Assembly: GCA_964633465.1 (NCBI GenBank)
Contig: CAZWGB010000018.1
Location: forward strand, 1-27,738
Direction of reading: 5' to 3'
Length of the DNA stretch: 27,738 nucleotides
Origin: DTSX01 sp964633465
Lineage (GTDB): Bacteria; Pseudomonadota; Gammaproteobacteria; Steroidobacterales; UBA11654
Shown: positions 1 to 7,434 of the stretch, in pieces
How the letters are laid out: the number at the start of each line of letters is the position of its first letter
Position numbering within the stretch: position 1 is the stretch's first letter
Notes under the pieces: generated by a model
Database searches by the model: none
The model's input: the letters and a program-made list of their open reading frames with translations, nothing else
Told to the model about the DNA's origin: nothing
Translations under genes and position numbers: made by a program

Positions 1-22
1 CTACCAGCTGAGCTATTCCGGC
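1..22 (-). tRNA. partial tRNA, 5' part only (Thr-like)
   Basis: The reverse complement of the first 22 bases starts GCCGGAATAGCTCAG and continues into a GG-containing D-loop. This is the acceptor 5' strand, U8-A9 and D-arm of an elongator tRNA. The anticodon lies outside the window. The 5' sequence resembles tRNA-Thr genes of Gammaproteobacteria, but the isotype cannot be proven here. The gene is transcribed leftwards, divergent from the dehydrogenase at 145. Confidence 0.75.
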
Positions 23-65
23 GTTTCTAAATAATTTATATACAGATAAATTTTCTTCATATGTA

Positions 66-93
66 TTGTACTGCTTAAAATTCTATGTAATAT
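66..93 (+). promoter_or_regulatory. possible sigma70 promoter for the dehydrogenase gene
   Basis: A TTGTAC (-35-like, 66-71) and TAATAT (-10-like, 88-93) pair with a 16-base spacer lies 52 bases upstream of the ATG at 145. The match to consensus is only moderate (3/6 and 4/6). The rest of the 23-144 gap is AT-rich with no other clear signal. Confidence 0.25.
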
Positions 94-144
94 GGCAATC
101 AACTGTCTATTCTAAATTGAAAAAAAATAAAGAATAACGCCGCA

Positions 145-1548
145 ATGTCTAGTTCTGAAAATTTCCTGGATTCAGTTAACAAGATGTTTGATCAGTCTGC
201 TGATCTCCTCAATTTATCTAATGGCTTGGCTGAGAAAATAAAGGTTGCCAATTCAACTTATACTGTACGGTTTGGTGTCCGCTTACGGGATAAGCTTGAA
301 ACCTTCACTGGTTTCAGATCTGTTCACTCAGAACATTGGGAACCTGTCAAAGGTGGCATTCGTTACTCTCCATTTGCATCACAAATGGAAGTTGAAGCAC
401 TCGCAGCATTGATGTCCTATAAATGTTCATTAATGGACCTACCCTTTGGCGGCTCTAAAGGTGCCCTGATTGTCGATCCTAAAAAATGGAGCAAAAAAGA
501 ATTACAAAGAATTACACGACGATTTACTCAAGAGTTGGCGAAAAGAGACTTAATCCATCCTTCGCAAAATGTACCTGGGCCCGACATGGGTACAGGAGAA
601 GATGAAATGGCTTGGATGGCAGACGAATACAAACGACTCCATCCTACTGAAATCGATGCCTTGGCTTGTGTCACAGGAAAACCTGTTCGTAAAGGGGGTA
701 TTGAAGGTCGGATTGAGGCTACAGGGAGAGGTATACAGTATGTTCTCAAAGAATTCTTTGAACACCCTGAAGACTATAAAAGAGCCAAATTAGCCCCTGA
801 CCTTGAACGACAAAGAATCATAATTCAGGGTTTTGGTAATGTTGGTTATCATGCAGCTAAATTTCTTTCTGAAGAGGAAGATTCTCGGATAACAGCCATT
901 ATTGAACATAAGGGTTCAGTTATTAATGACGAAGGCATTGATATTGAATCACTAAAAAATCATTTCGATGAAAAAGGCAGTTTTGAAGGCTTCGATGGTT
1001 TTAGCAGCAACAGTGAAAAAATCCTTGAAAAAAAATGTGACATTTTGATCCCTGCAGCAGTAGAGGGAGTTATTAATTCAACGAATGTAAATCAGATAAA
1101 TACCAAATTGATTATTGAAGCAGCCAATGGACCTGTTACGGCCGAAGCTGATCAAATACTTTGCAAAAAAGGTGTGTTGATTATCCCTGACTTCTATGCC
1201 AATGCAGGTGGTGTAACAGTTTCCTATTTTGAGTGGGTAAAAAATTTGACCCACATGCGGTATGGTTTAATGCAACGGCGTGAAACAGAAAGAAGGCAAA
1301 CAGCTTTGGTTGATGGGCTTGAAGAAATGATGGATCGAGACTTTCCTGTCAATTTAAAAGAAATTATTGTCAATGGTGCAACCGAGATTGACCTGGTCCG
1401 TTCTGGCCTTGAAGAAACCATGCGAAACGGTTACAAAAAAATCAGTAGGAAATGGCATGCCGACAAAAGGATTCATGATCTTAGAACTGCAGCTATGGTC
1501 ATTGCTATTAAACGGATTGCTGATTCTTATTATTTTTTAGGGATTTAA
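145..1548 (+). CDS. Glu/Leu/Phe/Val dehydrogenase (glutamate dehydrogenase family)
   Basis: NAD(P)-dependent amino-acid dehydrogenase that interconverts glutamate and 2-oxoglutarate plus ammonia in the cytoplasm, or a branched-chain relative. The 467 residues fit the family. The N-terminal dimerisation/substrate domain carries YKCSLMDLPFGGSKGA, with substrate-binding Lys93 and catalytic Lys105. It is followed by VPGPDMGTGEDEM, which holds the conserved Asp. The C-terminal Rossmann domain has IIQGFGNVGYHAA near residue 230 and the family motif EAANGPVT. The basic GGIRY segment near residue 71 is also typical. The start at 145 is the first ATG and has only a weak purine-rich upstream stretch. 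Substrate specificity (Glu versus Leu/Val/Phe) and cofactor preference cannot be fixed by eye. Glutamate dehydrogenase is the likeliest reading. Confidence 0.9.
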   Translation: MSSSENFLDSVNKMFDQSADLLNLSNGLAEKIKVANSTYTVRFGVRLRDKLETFTGFRSVHSEHWEPVKGGIRYSPFASQMEVEALAALMSYKCSLMDLPFGGSKGALIVDPKKWSKKELQRITRRFTQELAKRDLIHPSQNVPGPDMGTGEDEMAWMADEYKRLHPTEIDALACVTGKPVRKGGIEGRIEATGRGIQYVLKEFFEHPEDYKRAKLAPDLERQRIIIQGFGNVGYHAAKFLSEEEDSRITAIIEHKGSVINDEGIDIESLKNHFDEKGSFEGFDGFSSNSEKILEKKCDILIPAAVEGVINSTNVNQINTKLIIEAANGPVTAEADQILCKKGVLIIPDFYANAGGVTVSYFEWVKNLTHMRYGLMQRRETERRQTALVDGLEEMMDRDFPVNLKEIIVNGATEIDLVRSGLEETMRNGYKKISRKWHADKRIHDLRTAAMVIAIKRIADSYYFLGI

Positions 1549-1583
1549 TTACACTTACTGCACCCAAAATAATTTCAATTTTT

Positions 1584-1612
1584 TTGACTGGATTGTCTAA
1601 TTCTGATTAGAT
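1584..1612 (+). promoter_or_regulatory. possible promoter of the small hydrophobic protein gene
   Basis: TTGACT at 1584-1589 matches the -35 consensus 5/6. A weak -10 (TTAGAT, 1607-1612) follows a 17-base spacer. Transcription would begin around 1618, at the foot of the hairpin at 1614-1648. The -10 is poor, so this is tentative. A 6-bp inverted repeat (TCTAAT/ATTAGA, 1596-1611) overlaps the -10 and could be an operator. Confidence 0.3.
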
Positions 1613-1613
1613 A

Positions 1614-1648
1614 GTTTAAGTGTTTTTATTTGATGAAAACACTTAAAC
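1614..1648 (+). promoter_or_regulatory. perfect 13-bp hairpin in the 5' leader
   Basis: Bases 1614-1626 (GTTTAAGTGTTTT) are perfectly complementary to 1636-1648, with a 9-base loop. No T-tract follows directly (the next bases are GTTTAAACC), so it is not a standard intrinsic terminator for the upstream dehydrogenase. It ends 18 bases before the ribosome binding site of the 68-residue ORF. A 5'-terminal mRNA-stabilising stem-loop is the favoured reading. A weak 3' end structure for the upstream gene is the alternative. Confidence 0.6.
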
Positions 1649-1681
1649 GTTTAAACCTTAATATTAGGGGAGGATTTTATT

Positions 1682-1888
1682 ATGTATAAAATCAAAGGTT
1701 GGATTGCAGATTTTACCGGTATCGCAGTTGCCCTTGTAGCCCTAGGTATCGTAGCAGGTGTTGTTTTCGGTGATGTTCCATTTGTTGGAGCAGTCTTAGG
1801 TAACTTCACTGATCTTGTTGGTACTTTGGGTAACGCTGGTGCTGTAGGTGCTCTTGTTCTTGCACTACTAGTAGGCTTGTACGACTAA
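1682..1888 (+). CDS. small hydrophobic membrane protein, unrecognised
   Basis: A 68-residue protein of unknown function. After a short N-terminus (MYKIKGWIAD) there is a Gly/Ala/Val-rich membrane segment at about residues 11-30, a short turn (GDVPF), and a second hydrophobic stretch at about 34-66. It ends in a lone acidic Asp. The composition is nearly all Gly, Ala, Val, Leu and Ile, with few charges. The ORF is convincing because a near-ideal ribosome binding site, GGGGAGG at 1667-1673, sits 8 bases before the ATG, and a strong terminator follows 52 bases after the stop. It appears to be an independent transcript of about 350 nt. No family was recognised. Possibilities include a small inner-membrane protein, a bacteriocin-like peptide or a subunit of a membrane complex. 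None is supported by a diagnostic motif. Confidence 0.75.
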   Translation: MYKIKGWIADFTGIAVALVALGIVAGVVFGDVPFVGAVLGNFTDLVGTLGNAGAVGALVLALLVGLYD

Positions 1889-1940
1889 CTTTGCAACCAA
1901 ATAGCGTTTTATTAAGCCTTAAAACTTAATAATAATGAAA

Positions 1941-1970
1941 AGGGCTCTTGAGAAAGAGCCCTTTTTATTT
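1941..1970. terminator. bidirectional intrinsic terminator
   Basis: A perfect 9-bp stem (AGGGCTCTT / AAGAGCCCT, 1941-1949 and 1954-1962) with a GAGA loop is followed by a T-rich tract to 1970 on the plus strand. An A-run precedes the stem, so the minus strand also reads hairpin plus T-tract. It separates the small-protein gene from the convergent aceA. Confidence 0.9.
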
Positions 1971-1995
1971 GCTTTTAAAACATTCATTAAAGTAA

Positions 1996-3270
1996 TTACT
2001 CAAACTGATCTTCCTCAGTACTTCCATCCATTGCAGTTGTTGATGAAACATTGGTGATGGTTGTCTGTACCGCATCAAAATAACCAGTTCCTACAAATGC
2101 CTGGTGCTTGGTTGCTCTAAACCCATTAGCTTCATTGGCAATTTCTCGTTGTTGCATCTCTGAATAGGCATACATTCCATCTTTCAAATACTCTTTTGAT
2201 AATTCAAACATTATTAAATTAAGTGCATGCCAGCCAGCTAGAGTAACAAACTGAAATTTAAAACCCATTGCTGCCAACCTTTCTCGGAATTCTCTCAATT
2301 CAATTTCACTCAAGTTTGCCTGCCAGTTAAACGATGGTGAGCAATTGTAAGCAAGAAGTTTTCCAGGAAATTGTCCATGAATTTCTTTTGAGAATCGCTC
2401 AGCCTCACTTAAATCTGGTTTTGCAGTTTCAAACCAAAGAAGATCTGCATAAGGCGCATAAGACAATGCTCGATCAATAGCCTGTTCAATTCCTGGATTG
2501 GCAGAGAAGAACCCATCCTCGGTTCGTTCACCGGTCAGAAATTTATGGTCACGCTGATCTGCATCGGATTGTAACAAATTGGCTGCATTGGCATCGGTTC
2601 TGGCAATCAATAAAGTAGGTACATCCATAACGTCAGCTGCCAATCGAGCAGCAATAAGTTTGTTGACAGCATCCTGAGTTGAAACCAAAACCTTTCCGCC
2701 CATGTGGCCACATTTTTTTGCTGAAGACAGCTGGTCTTCAAAATGGACGGCGGCGGCTCCCGCTTTGATCAAATGTTTAGTTAATTCGAATGCATTGAGA
2801 TTGCCACCAAAGCCAGCTTCTGCATCTGCAATTATAGGAACCATCCAATCGATTGAGTGATCGCCATCCAGATGATGGATTTGATCGGTCCTGAGTAATG
2901 AATTATTGATCCTTTCCACCATTTTAGGGACTGAATCAACTGGATATAGACTCTGGTCAGGATACATTTCACCAGCAGAATTACCATCACCTGCCACTTG
3001 CCAACCTGAACAATAAATTGCCTTCAGACCGGCCTCAACAGATTCCACAGCTTGATTGCCGGTAACTGCTCCTAATGCTGAGATCACGGGTTCATTGTGT
3101 AAATCTCGCCAAAATCGTTCAGCTCCCATTCTGGCAAGGGTATACTCAATGGGAAAAGAACCTCTTAAATTCACCACTTCCTGAGCTGAATAAGTTCTCA
3201 CAACCCCACTCCACCGGTCCTCTTGGGCCCATTTCTGCTTAAGTTTCTCAATATCAGTTGCTTTGGACAT
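1996..3270 (-). CDS. aceA: isocitrate lyase
   Basis: Cleaves isocitrate to glyoxylate and succinate, the first step of the glyoxylate shunt for growth on acetate or fatty acids. The 424 residues fit the bacterial class. Visible motifs are SGWQVAGD (88-95), the acidic Mg-binding region DAEAGFGG near 149-156, the catalytic signature KKCGH (185-189, Cys187 the general base), and NCSPSFNW near residue 310. The ATG at 3270 has AAGGAAA a few bases upstream, so the start is well supported. No malate synthase is present in the window. It is divergent from a RamB/ScfR-type regulator, which most likely controls it. The gene ends at the shared bidirectional terminator. Confidence 0.97.
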   Translation of the reverse strand: MSKATDIEKLKQKWAQEDRWSGVVRTYSAQEVVNLRGSFPIEYTLARMGAERFWRDLHNEPVISALGAVTGNQAVESVEAGLKAIYCSGWQVAGDGNSAGEMYPDQSLYPVDSVPKMVERINNSLLRTDQIHHLDGDHSIDWMVPIIADAEAGFGGNLNAFELTKHLIKAGAAAVHFEDQLSSAKKCGHMGGKVLVSTQDAVNKLIAARLAADVMDVPTLLIARTDANAANLLQSDADQRDHKFLTGERTEDGFFSANPGIEQAIDRALSYAPYADLLWFETAKPDLSEAERFSKEIHGQFPGKLLAYNCSPSFNWQANLSEIELREFRERLAAMGFKFQFVTLAGWHALNLIMFELSKEYLKDGMYAYSEMQQREIANEANGFRATKHQAFVGTGYFDAVQTTITNVSSTTAMDGSTEEDQFE

Positions 3271-3454
3271 TTTGTTTCCTTAAATTATTACTTGTTATTG
3301 ATTTGGTGTTGTCTTTATCAATCATAGTTGACACAACATCCTCACCATAAATCATTAAATCGACCGTCTCCATCTCAGAAAGTGGCCTTCTGGTCAGTGT
3401 GGTAAAATTTCTCTTTTTGGGCAAACCCTCAAGCATATTGTTTTTGTTCTGCAT
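3254..3454 (-). CDS. possible 66-residue leader ORF upstream of aceA
   Basis: An open frame reading MQNKNNMLEGLPKKRN... runs into aceA, and its stop overlaps the aceA start by 17 bases. Residues 7-48 look protein-like, with charged residues mixed with hydrophobics. However, neither ATG (3454 or 3436) has a ribosome binding site, and the last 14 residues coincide with the aceA ribosome binding region. It may be a translationally coupled leader peptide, a small unknown protein, or simply the aceA 5' leader. No family recognised. Confidence 0.3.
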   Translation of the reverse strand: MQNKNNMLEGLPKKRNFTTLTRRPLSEMETVDLMIYGEDVVSTMIDKDNTKSITSNNLRKQNVQSN

Positions 3455-3510
3455 TCTGTGATTACATTAATTATTGTTTTAAATTGGAATTGTAAACAAA
3501 TATTGGTTAA

Positions 3511-3550
3511 AATTTCACAGAAAAAATTTCACAATGTAAATTTCACAATG
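3511..3550. promoter_or_regulatory. three phased AATTTCACA repeats, candidate operator
   Basis: AATTTCACA occurs at 3511-3519, 3525-3533 and 3539-3547, each 14 bases apart. The second and third copies extend to AATTTCACAATG. The ATG of the third copy is the start codon chosen for the regulator. Evenly phased direct repeats between divergent aceA and its regulator suggest binding sites for that regulator, giving autoregulation and control of aceA. The inference comes from position and repetition only. Confidence 0.5.
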
Positions 3551-5104
3551 TCTAATTTATTTAGAAAAAGTCATTTCCTCGGATCGAAAATCCGCACCAT
3601 TAGAAAGAGCAATAAGCTCACTTTGGAAGATTTATCAGAGCGTTGCAGTGAGGATAATCCTAAAACGGCCCCTTCAGTCTCCTACCTCAGCATGATTGAA
3701 AATGGGAAACGGTTACCATCTGATGATGTTCTTGAACTAATTGCAAACATTTTCCAAAAAGAACCGGAATGGTTTCTAGATGAAAACCTTGATATTTCTG
3801 TTCCCATTGATGAAACGGATGAACTGAAGCACTTCGCTCTCCCTTTAGAGCCTGGTTTTCTTTACAGCAAAGAACTATTGCAAGGTGCAATCCCAGAACT
3901 GCTAGAACAAACTGGCATTTCAGGCAAACAATTTGCCCAACTTCTGATCCGTTCTTATCAAGAAATAAACAGAAACCGGTTTCCAGATTTGGAAAGAGCT
4001 GCCGAAGAGGTCGGCAACAAAAAATTTCCATTAAACCATGATGACTTAAAGCACTTGTACAAAAAAAATGGGCTGAAAATTAAGTGGTTTAGTCAAAAAA
4101 CGACTGAAACTATGCCCCAGGCTAGAAACAAAACACTGCTTCGTTCTTTTTTTGAATCTCCTTCTGAGGTCTATGTAAATAAAGCTTTAAAACAAGACTC
4201 TGAACGATTGAAATATGATTTATCAGCACACTTAGGCCACAAAATACTGCATCAGGGAGACGGATTGAGATCTGCGATTACCTCTGGAGACAATGAGTTC
4301 GGTTCGAATGGTCAAAATTCGACTGCTACCGGCAATATCCATTCACAGGATGTCCTATCTGCCTGGCATGATTTTGAATCCAGCTTTTTTGCCGGTGCAT
4401 TACTTTGTCCAAAAAAACCATTTTATCGTTACTTGGTCCGAAACAAACATCAAATCCTACCTGCCCAACAATTAAAACTCTCTCCTGCCCTATTGATGAG
4501 GCGTGTAACTGCGGTATCCAGCTATACATACTGGCATTACTTTGAAGCCTATCAACCGGGATACCTGACTGCAGTTTATCGTGGCAATGGAATACCTTTA
4601 CCATGGGGAAATATGACGATGGTATCAGACCCATGTCCAAACTGGGCTGTGTTCCGGTTATTGAATGAGACTTACGTTACAAATCCACAATCTCAAATTT
4701 CTATTTTGAAAAATGGCGACCAAACCTACCTCTATTGCTGTCACACTATTCGGGTAAAAGACTTGGCAGGAAACTTGAAATTACTATCTCTTGGAATTGA
4801 TCTGATTCCGGCCTTAAGGAACCAAGGGATTGATGGCAACGAACTTTTACAAAGCCTTGAAGAAGAATGTCAAAAAAACGGGGGTGAGGCAGAACTCAGT
4901 CCTAGTGTGAGGGCAGTGATTGAGAAACTAAGCCACATCCTAAGAATTCAATGGTTGGGTGAGTCAATTAATGTACCTGCTAGGATAATTTGTCCGAGAA
5001 GCTTGAGCTGTCAGCGAAACAAGAAATGCATACCAACCCACAGTGGCCACAAAAATAATGGAATCGAGTCAATACGAGAAGATATCTTGAAGACAGAAAA
5101 TTGA
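3548..5104 (+). CDS. XRE/ScfR (DUF2083) acyl-CoA-responsive regulator, RamB-like
   Basis: Transcription factor of the RamB/MccR/ScfR group, which in other bacteria senses short-chain acyl-CoA and controls aceA, aceB or methylcitrate genes. From ATG 3548 it has 518 residues. An N-terminal XRE helix-turn-helix spans about residues 8-70 (GSKIRTIRKSNKLTLEDL...SYLSMIENGKRLPS). A middle IrrE/M78-like domain has LSAHLGHKILH near residue 225, where the protease HExxH is degenerate. The C-terminal ScfR domain ends in a Cys cluster (CPRSLSCQRNKKC) near residues 481-493. The longer frame from GTG 3458 adds 30 residues unlike the family and translates the repeat block, so 3548 was preferred. Its position divergent from aceA strongly suggests that target. 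Confidence 0.85.
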   Translation: MSNLFRKSHFLGSKIRTIRKSNKLTLEDLSERCSEDNPKTAPSVSYLSMIENGKRLPSDDVLELIANIFQKEPEWFLDENLDISVPIDETDELKHFALPLEPGFLYSKELLQGAIPELLEQTGISGKQFAQLLIRSYQEINRNRFPDLERAAEEVGNKKFPLNHDDLKHLYKKNGLKIKWFSQKTTETMPQARNKTLLRSFFESPSEVYVNKALKQDSERLKYDLSAHLGHKILHQGDGLRSAITSGDNEFGSNGQNSTATGNIHSQDVLSAWHDFESSFFAGALLCPKKPFYRYLVRNKHQILPAQQLKLSPALLMRRVTAVSSYTYWHYFEAYQPGYLTAVYRGNGIPLPWGNMTMVSDPCPNWAVFRLLNETYVTNPQSQISILKNGDQTYLYCCHTIRVKDLAGNLKLLSLGIDLIPALRNQGIDGNELLQSLEEECQKNGGEAELSPSVRAVIEKLSHILRIQWLGESINVPARIICPRSLSCQRNKKCIPTHSGHKNNGIESIREDILKTEN

Positions 5105-5186
5105 TTATTAAATATATTTCAAACTTACTTCTCATATCACAACGACCTGCTTGTGGAGGTTGTTTCATTGGGTTAAAGTTAATTTA

Positions 5187-6710
5187 ATGCCTGACGAAAC
5201 GAAAAAAACCGGACCTTTCAATTCATTGCGTGAATTCATAGATGCAATCGAAGCGAGTGGCAGACTCCTTCGTATTAAAGAAATAGATCAAGATCAATAC
5301 GAATTCACCGCTCTGATGTACAAACTCATCGATGAATTTGGTTTCTTAGGTGCTCCTGCTGTACTTGCTGAACGGGTAAAAATTAATGGTAAGTGGTTCG
5401 AAGGACCAGTTATTGCAAACCAATATGGAGCTGCAGACATAGAAGCTTTAGCTGTGGGTGTTGATATTAGCGAAATAGGTGAAGACCAAGTATCAAATTA
5501 CAAAAAGGCTCTCAAGAAAATGACTACCTTATGCCCAATTAAGGGCATACAACCTAAAGAAATTTCTTCCCAAGCAGCGCCTTGCAAAGAAATAATTCTT
5601 CGTGGTGATGAAATTGACATCGAGAATTTTCCTTTTCTGCAAACAAATCCGGTTGATAATGGACGATTTATCAACACGGGCAATTTAGTGACCATTGACT
5701 CTGAGAATGGTCGAAATGTTGGTACTTATCGCATGCAAATTAAAGGACCAAGAAAAATTGCTGTGAATGCTGGTAGAGGTCAGCATGGAGAAGTCTCATT
5801 GTCAGGGCGAGCAAAACGTGGAGAAAAAGTAGCAAAAGCAGCGGTTATTTATGGAGCAGATCCTTTTGTTTTTGCAATGAGTAGCTCCAAAACTGCTCGT
5901 TTAGAACAAGATGAACTTGAAATTGCTGGGGGTTACTTAGGACGACCTGTTGAAGTGGTCAAGTGCGAGGATTCAGAGATTCTTGTACCTGCAAACGTTG
6001 AAATGGTTATAGAAGGTGAAATTCCTTTGGATGAAATGGAACCTGAAGGTCCTTTTGGTGAGTTTTTCGGCTATATGGGTGAAGCGATGGAAGCACAATA
6101 CTATATGAACATTAAAACAATCACCCATCGGAAACATCCCATATTTGTCAATTCATTTACTGGAGTATCCAGAGGTTTTATAACTTCTCCTGGAGAAGCA
6201 AACTCTAATTTCAACATGAAGAAACTTATTCCTAATTTAGTCGGGATGCATTTACCATCTGATATGGTGGGCTTCTTCTTCATGAGCATAGATAAGCAAA
6301 GGCCAGGTGAAGCAATTGAACATGCTGAAAAATTTGCACAATTCCTTGGCATTGCTAAAGTGTTGGTGGTGGTAGACAAGGATGTTAACATCCACAACTC
6401 ACTGGAAGTGGTGCGGGCAATGGCTGCACGCTGGCAACCTGGAACTGCGAGTAAAATTCTTAAAAATGCGGTTGGCTTGTCAACCGATCCGAGTTCCATG
6501 GGTGACCCCGATAACACTGGTTACAACAGCCACCTCTCGAGTAAAATTATTGTCGATGCAACTCGTCAGTGGCCTGAAGAAGGTGGTCCGGAAAAATTTG
6601 CGCCAATGAACAAGGATTGTCTATTAGATTCGTTCCCTGATGCTTTAACTGTTGCAGAAAACAAATGGGGGCATATGATTACAGCACAGCGAAAAAAGTA
6701 CACCAACTGA
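5187..6710 (+). CDS. UbiD-family prenylated-FMN decarboxylase
   Basis: Reversible (de)carboxylase of the UbiD superfamily, dependent on prenyl-FMN. 507 residues from ATG 5187; E. coli UbiD has 497. It begins FNSLREFIDAIEASGRLLRI, typical of the family. It has GTYRMQIKGPRK near 178-190, with the conserved prFMN/catalytic Arg region, and EPEGPFGEFFGYMGE near 284-298, which carries the conserved catalytic Glu pair. The frame is open back to TTG 5151, but residues before 5187 do not match the family; a GGAGG at 5155 is too far away to serve the ATG. Similarity to E. coli UbiD looks moderate, so 3-polyprenyl-4-hydroxybenzoate decarboxylase is one option and another aromatic/acrylic acid decarboxylase is the other. 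No ubiX is visible here. It is followed after 1 base by the hydroxylase gene, so the two are probably co-transcribed. Confidence 0.85.
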   Translation: MPDETKKTGPFNSLREFIDAIEASGRLLRIKEIDQDQYEFTALMYKLIDEFGFLGAPAVLAERVKINGKWFEGPVIANQYGAADIEALAVGVDISEIGEDQVSNYKKALKKMTTLCPIKGIQPKEISSQAAPCKEIILRGDEIDIENFPFLQTNPVDNGRFINTGNLVTIDSENGRNVGTYRMQIKGPRKIAVNAGRGQHGEVSLSGRAKRGEKVAKAAVIYGADPFVFAMSSSKTARLEQDELEIAGGYLGRPVEVVKCEDSEILVPANVEMVIEGEIPLDEMEPEGPFGEFFGYMGEAMEAQYYMNIKTITHRKHPIFVNSFTGVSRGFITSPGEANSNFNMKKLIPNLVGMHLPSDMVGFFFMSIDKQRPGEAIEHAEKFAQFLGIAKVLVVVDKDVNIHNSLEVVRAMAARWQPGTASKILKNAVGLSTDPSSMGDPDNTGYNSHLSSKIIVDATRQWPEEGGPEKFAPMNKDCLLDSFPDALTVAENKWGHMITAQRKKYTN

Positions 6711-6711
6711 T

Positions 6712-7434
6712 ATGATTGATACTTCCATTTACCTGAATATATTCTTAACAATTGGCGGTTTGTTTCTAGGATTAAACTTGCTTGGAATATTTTATTCGAA
6801 ACTAATATTGATTAACGGTATTAATCAACTCTCCTATATTCCCAAACACAAACATCAACCAAATTCATTCAGAAAACATTTGCCACTTATTTTGATAAAT
6901 TTAATGGTTATGTGCGTTGTTTTCCCAGCTGGACTCTATTTGATGAGTGACTGGATCATGGTTAGTTATCAAAATTTCTGGGTTGTTCTTTTGCAATTGA
7001 TGGTGGTTCTATTAATTGATGATTTTTATTTCTATTGTTTTCATAGGCTCCTGCATAAAAGTGATTTTTTGTTTAAAAAAATACACAAAATACACCATAG
7101 AGCCAGAAACCCATTCCCGTCAGACTATCTTTACGAACATCCACTGGAATGGCTGATTGGACTGTTGGGTCCTTTCATCGCCTTTTTGATTGTTGGTGGG
7201 GTTTCATTTACCACCATGGTTTTGTTCCTGATCATTAAAGTATTACATGAACTGGATATCCACTCAGGGATCAAATCTTCACTCTATAGACATCTGCCGT
7301 TTGCAGGCATTAATGAATATCATGCCATGCACCATAAATATCAAGATGTTCATTTTGCTTCTGTTTTCTCTCTTTGGGATCGGGTATTTCGAACCCATCA
7401 TTTGTCTAGAAAAACAGCTAAGACAATCCATTAA
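6712..7434 (+). CDS. fatty acid hydroxylase/sterol desaturase-family membrane di-iron protein
   Basis: Integral membrane di-iron oxygenase of the FA_hydroxylase superfamily (PF04116 type), 240 residues. The histidine boxes are in order: HRLLH (HxxxH), HKIHH (HxxHH) and HAMHH (HxxHH), all on the cytoplasmic side of several predicted membrane helices. The helices include an N-terminal one near 5-30 and further ones near 60-80, 86-105 and 150-180. The ATG lies 1 base after the upstream UbiD-family stop, implying translational coupling. Its 3' end overlaps the convergent fhs by 17 bases. The substrate (lipid, sterol-like or carotenoid) cannot be read from the sequence. The pairing with a decarboxylase suggests a small shared modification pathway, which is an inference. 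Confidence 0.85.
   Translation: MIDTSIYLNIFLTIGGLFLGLNLLGIFYSKLILINGINQLSYIPKHKHQPNSFRKHLPLILINLMVMCVVFPAGLYLMSDWIMVSYQNFWVVLLQLMVVLLIDDFYFYCFHRLLHKSDFLFKKIHKIHHRARNPFPSDYLYEHPLEWLIGLLGPFIAFLIVGGVSFTTMVLFLIIKVLHELDIHSGIKSSLYRHLPFAGINEYHAMHHKYQDVHFASVFSLWDRVFRTHHLSRKTAKTIH

Noticed and set aside
1614..1648. The 13-bp hairpin as an intrinsic terminator of the dehydrogenase gene
   Set aside because: It is AT-rich and no T-tract follows the stem directly; its position fits a leader structure better.
3458..3547. Upstream extension of the regulator to GTG 3458
   Set aside because: The extra 30 residues are unlike the family, and the repeat block would be coding; ATG 3548 leads directly into the helix-turn-helix domain.
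5151..5186. TTG/GGAGG-based longer start for the UbiD-family gene
   Set aside because: The GGAGG is too close to TTG 5160 and too far from ATG 5187, and the added residues do not match the family.
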